From: Chloroflexota bacterium
GTDB lineage: Bacteria; Chloroflexota; Anaerolineae; Anaerolineales; UBA4823
DNA: 64,000 nt
Assembly: GCA_029265355.1 (NCBI GenBank)
Contig: JAJUJL010000001.1
Location: forward strand, 1 to 64,000
Reading direction: 5' to 3'
Made by a program: the position numbers and the translations under genes. The notes beneath the pieces are model-generated. The model worked only from the letters and a program-made list of their open reading frames with translations, was not told the origin of the DNA and made no database searches. Positions 60,366 to 64,000 of this stretch are shown here, one piece after another; position 1 is the first letter of the stretch, and every line of letters starts with the position of its first letter.

Positions 60366-61919
60366 TCAGTCCCTGGGTAATGAAAAACAAATCCGAGCGC
60401 CGTCGCCGCGCCTGGGCTCTACCCAGATCTGCCCACCATGCGCTTCGACAACCGCCCGCGCCAGGTATAAACCCAGCCCCGCCCCTTTAGTGGTGCGCGC
60501 TGCGTTTGAGGCGCGGTAGAAACGATCAAATACGTGAGGGATATCATCCGGCGCGATACCTGGACCTTGATCACTGACACAGATAATCACTTGGTTAGGA
60601 CGCACCTGGCCTGAGATCACGATCTCGCCACCCTGTGGCGAGTACTTGATCGCATTCGACAACAAATTGGAGATCACCTGAGAGATGCGGTGCTCATCTG
60701 CCAGGATCACGGGAAAATCAGCAGGAAAATCCACTCGGATGGTATGCAGATTGGTCTGCGTGCGAAAACGAGTGGCAATGCGCTCCGCCAGTTGATCAAT
60801 TGCCACATCGGAAGAATTGATCGCAAGTGCCCCCGCCTGGAGACGTGAAGCATCCAACAAATTTTCGATCAGCTCCGTCAACCGGTCGGCTTCTTCCTCG
60901 ATGACCTGCAAACTATCTTCAACAATGCGCCTATCCCAAGATGCATCCTCACGGCGCAGCGTGCTCACGTAGCCCTTGATCAAGGCAACCGGTGTCTTCA
61001 ATTCGTGGCTGACAACTGAGATAAAGGTGCTCTTAAGTTCTTCTGCTTCGCGAAAACGGGTAATATCACGCACCGTCGCCACGATGTTTAACAAGACGCC
61101 ATCGGGATTGACCAGCGGCGCGTAGGTGATACCCACCGGAAGCGGCACTCCCGAGGGGCGCGCCAGATCGCCTTCCACATATAAAACCGCATTGGGGGTG
61201 AGGGGCCATCCACCGCTCTCAGCCTGTTCCAAAGTCTGCCCATCTTTCGGGTGGATCAGGCGGATGACTTCATGATGCTTTTTACCGCGAATTTCCTCCG
61301 CGGATAAGTTCAACATGCGCATGAGCGCCGGGTTGCAGCGTTCGATGCGATGATCGGTGGTCAGGATGAATATCCCATCGGCAGCCGAATCCAGCAGGGC
61401 ATCCAGGCGCTGCTTCTCATGGCTGATCTGGGTATAGAGGCGTGCATTGTGAACTGCAATGGCTGCCTGGTCGGCAAAACTCTGCAGCAAGGCAGTGTCA
61501 TTGGCGGAAAAGACTCCCGGATAGTTACGAAAGACGAAGATGACGCCTATCACCTGCTTGCGAACGATGAGCGGCAAGCCAACCCCCGTCAAAAGCCCCA
61601 GGCTGGCAGTGTGGGTGAGGTCTTGCAGCAGGCGATTGATCTCGGGCAATTCGGCGCGCGCTGGATCTTCTTCAACCGGAATTTCCGAAAACAGGCGATC
61701 CATGTAGCGTAAGAAAGCGTGAGGGATGCCGTGGGAGGCTGAGACCGTCCAGCCTCCCATTTCCTCTCGCAAAGCGATCAAACCAGCCTGTCCCGCCAGC
61801 ATCTCGGCGCTGATCCGCAAGATGCGCGCCAAGAGAGTGTCCAGGTTTAGCTCCTGGGTGATGGCGCGTGAAATTTCCAGAAGATAATCACGCTGGCGGA
61901 CACGCAGGTCAGGCAACAT
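60366..61919 (-). CDS. GAF-PAS sensor histidine kinase
   Basis: A 517-residue soluble kinase. A GAF domain (about 15-170), a PAS domain (about 180-300) with 'DGIFILTTDHRIERCNPALMR', HisKA with SHELKTP (phospho-accepting His) and HATPase_c (NLLSNAIKYSP, DQGPGI, GAGLGLYLA) follow in order. No membrane helix is seen, so it senses an internal cue, perhaps a ligand or redox state bound by GAF. No response regulator gene is adjacent. The ATG at 61919 is used; a TTG nine codons upstream is possible. It overlaps the aminotransferase gene end by 11 bases. Confidence 0.88.
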   Translation of the reverse strand: MLPDLRVRQRDYLLEISRAITQELNLDTLLARILRISAEMLAGQAGLIALREEMGGWTVSASHGIPHAFLRYMDRLFSEIPVEEDPARAELPEINRLLQDLTHTASLGLLTGVGLPLIVRKQVIGVIFVFRNYPGVFSANDTALLQSFADQAAIAVHNARLYTQISHEKQRLDALLDSAADGIFILTTDHRIERCNPALMRMLNLSAEEIRGKKHHEVIRLIHPKDGQTLEQAESGGWPLTPNAVLYVEGDLARPSGVPLPVGITYAPLVNPDGVLLNIVATVRDITRFREAEELKSTFISVVSHELKTPVALIKGYVSTLRREDASWDRRIVEDSLQVIEEEADRLTELIENLLDASRLQAGALAINSSDVAIDQLAERIATRFRTQTNLHTIRVDFPADFPVILADEHRISQVISNLLSNAIKYSPQGGEIVISGQVRPNQVIICVSDQGPGIAPDDIPHVFDRFYRASNAARTTKGAGLGLYLARAVVEAHGGQIWVEPRRGDGARICFSLPRD

Positions 61920-63246
61920 GTGATGGCTGAACCTCTTGCTCGGCAATGGTCAGTGCATCTTCCAAGATATTCAAAGCTTCGTCTACCTCAGCGCGGCTGA
62001 CACTCAAGGGCGGCGCCAAACGAATGACACTCTTGCCGCAACCCAATGTCAGCAAGCCCATGCGGAATGCGATGTCCACAACGTGATCGCGCAATTTCTC
62101 CGCAGGCTCGCGTGTTCCTTGATCTTTGACGAATTCCACGCCGATCATCAAGCCTTTGCCACGCACATCACCGATGCTGGGATGGCGAGACTGAATATCC
62201 TTGAGGGCGCTGAGCAGGTAAGCGCCCATGTTGGCTGCATTTTGCATGTAACCGTTCTCGATCAAATCGATGGTCGCCAACGCTGCCGCGCAAGCCAATG
62301 GATTCCCGCCGTAAGTGTTGCCATGCGCGCCCTTCGGCCAATTCATGATGTGCTCACGGGCAAATGTTGCGCCCAGGGGAAAACCAGAAGCAATGCCTTT
62401 CGCCGCGCAAACGATATCCGGCTCGACATCCCAATGCTCAATGGCCCACCATTTCCCGGTGCGTCCCATGCCCGACTGCACCTCATCAACAATCAATAAG
62501 ATGCCATGGCGGTCACACAGCTCACGCAGAGCGGGGAAAAAGCCATCTGCCGGTATCACATAGCCGCCTTCACCCTGGATCGGTTCAACCAGTATGGCAG
62601 CCACATTATCGGCTGGCAAGACATGTCCAAAAATTTGTTCTTCAATATAACGAACAACGGTTTGACCATAATCTTCATGCGCCTTTGGTAAGAGCACCGG
62701 TCGATAAGGGTCCGGGAAAGGCACATGTACGACGCCGCTCATCAGGGGATAGAAATCGCGGTGATAGACAGGTTTACTGGCAGTGAACGCCACCGAGCCC
62801 ATGGTGCGCCCGTGGAATGCCCCCAGAAAGCCGATGAATTCGGTGCGGCCGGTGTAGTGACGCGCCAGCTTAATGGCCGTTTCAACGGCTTCGGTTCCCG
62901 AGTTGGTCATGAACGAGATGGCATTATCCATGAAAGGCGCAATGTCGTTGAGTTTCTCTCCCAGCTCGACCCATTTTTCATGATAGTAATCTGAAGAGAT
63001 GTGGATGAAGCGCTCTGCCTGCTCCTGAATGGCGCGCACAACCTGCGGGTGACTGTGACCGGTGGAGACCACCGCAATCCCAGCCGCAAAATCCAGGAAG
63101 CGATTCCCGTCTACATCCCACACTTCTGTGCCGCGACCGTGATCCATAACAAATGGATAACCGCGTGGGTATGAAGGCGAGATCACATCTTGATCGCGTT
63201 TAATGATTGCCTTCGCCTTAGGACCGGGGAGATTCATCATCGGCAT
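61909..63246 (-). CDS. Class III aminotransferase (GABA/acetylornithine type)
   Basis: A 445-residue PLP enzyme. 'FMTNSGTEAVETAIKLAR' binds the cofactor phosphate, 'LIVDEVQSGMGRTGKWWA' holds the Asp, and the Schiff-base Lys is in CAAKGIASG near residue 290. The layout fits 4-aminobutyrate, acetylornithine or lysine-type omega-amino acid aminotransferases. AGGAG lies 9 bases before the ATG at 63246, which overrules a TTG three codons earlier that abuts the ribosome site. It overlaps the kinase gene, so the two probably form one transcript from the promoter at 63389-63397. Confidence 0.9.
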   Translation of the reverse strand: MPMMNLPGPKAKAIIKRDQDVISPSYPRGYPFVMDHGRGTEVWDVDGNRFLDFAAGIAVVSTGHSHPQVVRAIQEQAERFIHISSDYYHEKWVELGEKLNDIAPFMDNAISFMTNSGTEAVETAIKLARHYTGRTEFIGFLGAFHGRTMGSVAFTASKPVYHRDFYPLMSGVVHVPFPDPYRPVLLPKAHEDYGQTVVRYIEEQIFGHVLPADNVAAILVEPIQGEGGYVIPADGFFPALRELCDRHGILLIVDEVQSGMGRTGKWWAIEHWDVEPDIVCAAKGIASGFPLGATFAREHIMNWPKGAHGNTYGGNPLACAAALATIDLIENGYMQNAANMGAYLLSALKDIQSRHPSIGDVRGKGLMIGVEFVKDQGTREPAEKLRDHVVDIAFRMGLLTLGCGKSVIRLAPPLSVSRAEVDEALNILEDALTIAEQEVQPSHVA

Positions 63247-63388
63247 AAATTTCAACTCCTGAGCTATTTATCTAAAATCTATCCTGAGATAGAACCTTAG
63301 GGAAGTGGCGCGTGCAGCCGACCTCCCAACTCGACCTTCGGATAGAACCATGTGTGCTTATCCCCGCTGATCTTGGATAAGCCAAAGA

Positions 63389-63397
63389 ATTATATCA
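63389..63397 (-). promoter_or_regulatory. Extended -10 promoter of the aminotransferase gene
   Basis: On the minus strand TGA-TATAAT forms an extended -10, with no good -35. Transcription would start near 63382, about 135 bases before the ATG. It faces the tgt promoter with overlapping control regions. Confidence 0.5.
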
Positions 63398-63405
63398 TTG
63401 CACAA

Positions 63406-63436
63406 TTGCCAGTAGTATGACAAACAAGGGTATAAT
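63406..63436 (+). promoter_or_regulatory. Promoter of tgt
   Basis: TTGCCA (63406-63411) and a perfect TATAAT (63431-63436) are separated by 19 bases, slightly long. The start point near 63443 leaves a leader of about 34 bases before the TTG at 63477. Confidence 0.6.
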
Positions 63437-63476
63437 CTGGGACTGCATTCCATCTGATAGGAAAACTGTCCACCGA

Positions 63477-64000
63477 TTGAGCCAAGACGCCTCCTTCAAG
63501 TTTGAGATTGTTGCTCGCCAGGGAAGAGCCAGGGCGGGTTGCTTCCACACCCCCCACGGCGCGCTTCTCACGCCAATCTTTGCGCCAGTTGGCACCCAGG
63601 CCACGGTGAAAGCCGTGACCCCAGCCCAATTGACCGACCTGGGCGCGCACCTGGTGCTTGCCAATACCTATCACCTGTACCTGAGACCCGGAGACGCATT
63701 GGTCGCTGAGATGGGTGGCTTACACCGCTTCATGGATTGGGAGAGACCCATCCTGACTGACTCCGGTGGTTACCAGGTCTTCTCCCTGGCAGGCACACGC
63801 AAAATTGATGATGAAGGCGTAACTTTCAAGAGCCATATCGATGGCTCCACCCATCGCTTCACCCCGGAAAAATCGATTGCCATCCAGGAGAATCTGGGCG
63901 CGGATATCATCATGGCATTCGATGAGTGCGCTCCACCCTACGACCGGGATTATAATGAGCGCGCTGTCGCCCGCACCCACGCCTGGCTCGAGCGTTGCGT
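63477..64000 (+). CDS. tgt: Queuine/archaeosine-type tRNA-guanine transglycosylase, 5' part
   Basis: The first 174 codons of tgt; the gene runs off the window. Its N-terminus reads '[20 protein letters not shown]', then '[16 protein letters not shown]', '[11 protein letters not shown]' and '[13 protein letters not shown]', whose Asp is the proton-handling residue of bacterial Tgt. It swaps guanine-34 for preQ1 in tRNAs decoding NAU/NAC codons. The only in-frame start near the promoter is TTG at 63477, with AGGA 14 bases upstream, which is a little far. The catalytic nucleophile and zinc site would lie beyond the edge. Confidence 0.93.
   Translation, partial: MSQDASFKFEIVARQGRARAGCFHTPHGALLTPIFAPVGTQATVKAVTPAQLTDLGAHLVLANTYHLYLRPGDALVAEMGGLHRFMDWERPILTDSGGYQVFSLAGTRKIDDEGVTFKSHIDGSTHRFTPEKSIAIQENLGADIIMAFDECAPPYDRDYNERAVARTHAWLERC

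Noticed and set aside
1-64000. CRISPR arrays, insertion sequences, tRNA or rRNA genes
   Set aside because: I saw no regularly spaced repeats, transposase-like frames or tRNA/rRNA signatures. A tRNAscan or Rfam search was not possible, so small RNAs in the short gaps cannot be excluded.

Overview
Organism. The window is a piece of a GC-rich bacterial chromosome, most likely Chloroflexota (Anaerolineae-like). That is an inference from gene content: a YvcK-type protein with N-terminal membrane helices, an FHA domain fused to an OmpR-type winged helix beside a Ser/Thr kinase, a CpXC protein, Pro/Thr-rich surface lipoproteins, and an exopolysaccharide locus with a Wzc-type tyrosine kinase but no outer-membrane exporter. 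No rRNA, tRNA, CRISPR array or insertion sequence was recognised.

Layout. 130-4989 (+): a PhaR-like DNA-binding protein, a SRPBCC-like protein, a VOC-fold protein, a two-domain chromate transporter and an S41 protease lipoprotein. 5007-6569 (-): a clan GH-A-like glycosidase lipoprotein. 6866-41216 (-): a roughly 34-kb polysaccharide locus, nearly all on one strand. It reads, in transcription order: NusG/RfaH-like antiterminator, gmd, nucleotidyltransferase-like protein, a second GH-A-like glycosidase, gene remnants, Wzx flippase, WecD-like acetyltransferase, GT2, sulfotransferase, TPR protein, GT4, Wzy polymerase, GT4, MaoC protein with a cut-off SDR tail, hexapeptide acyltransferase, two GT4, GNAT, FemAB-like protein, an initiating sugar-phosphate transferase of unusual domain order, LegB-like dehydratase, NDP-sugar nucleotidyltransferase, DegT aminotransferase, Wzc-type kinase, O-antigen-ligase-like protein, flippase-like membrane protein, low-molecular-weight phosphatase, and three GT-C/DUF2142 membrane proteins. 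A strong intrinsic terminator (6676-6746) closes it. Much of 23.85-36.3 kb is visibly AT-richer and carries truncated genes, so it looks like a recently exchanged serotype-type cassette.

41314-46648 (-): gap-pgk-tpiA plus an M50-like membrane protease gene and yvcK, with perfect hairpins in the gap-pgk and pgk-tpiA spacers. 46723-54255: ROK sugar kinase, recJ, a GT2 (opposite strand), an AAA ATPase, a glycerophosphodiesterase, a threonine-dehydratase-like enzyme and an orphan CoA-transferase beta-like protein. 54266-57115: a GH3-like exoprotein with a C-terminal membrane domain. 57120-61919: a Ser/Thr kinase divergent from an FHA-winged-helix regulator, a CpXC protein and a GAF-PAS histidine kinase. 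61909-63246: class III aminotransferase. 63477-end: the 5' part of tgt.

How it works together. Gmd, the LegB-like dehydratase, DegT and the nucleotidyltransferase make activated sugars. The sugar-phosphate transferase loads the first sugar on the lipid carrier, and GT2/GT4 enzymes extend the unit. Acyl-, acetyl- and sulfotransferases decorate it. Wzx flips it, Wzy polymerises it, and the Wzc-type kinase with the phosphatase sets chain length and export. The NusG paralog at the operon head is placed to keep RNA polymerase going through this long operon, including an internal intrinsic terminator at 14466-14502.
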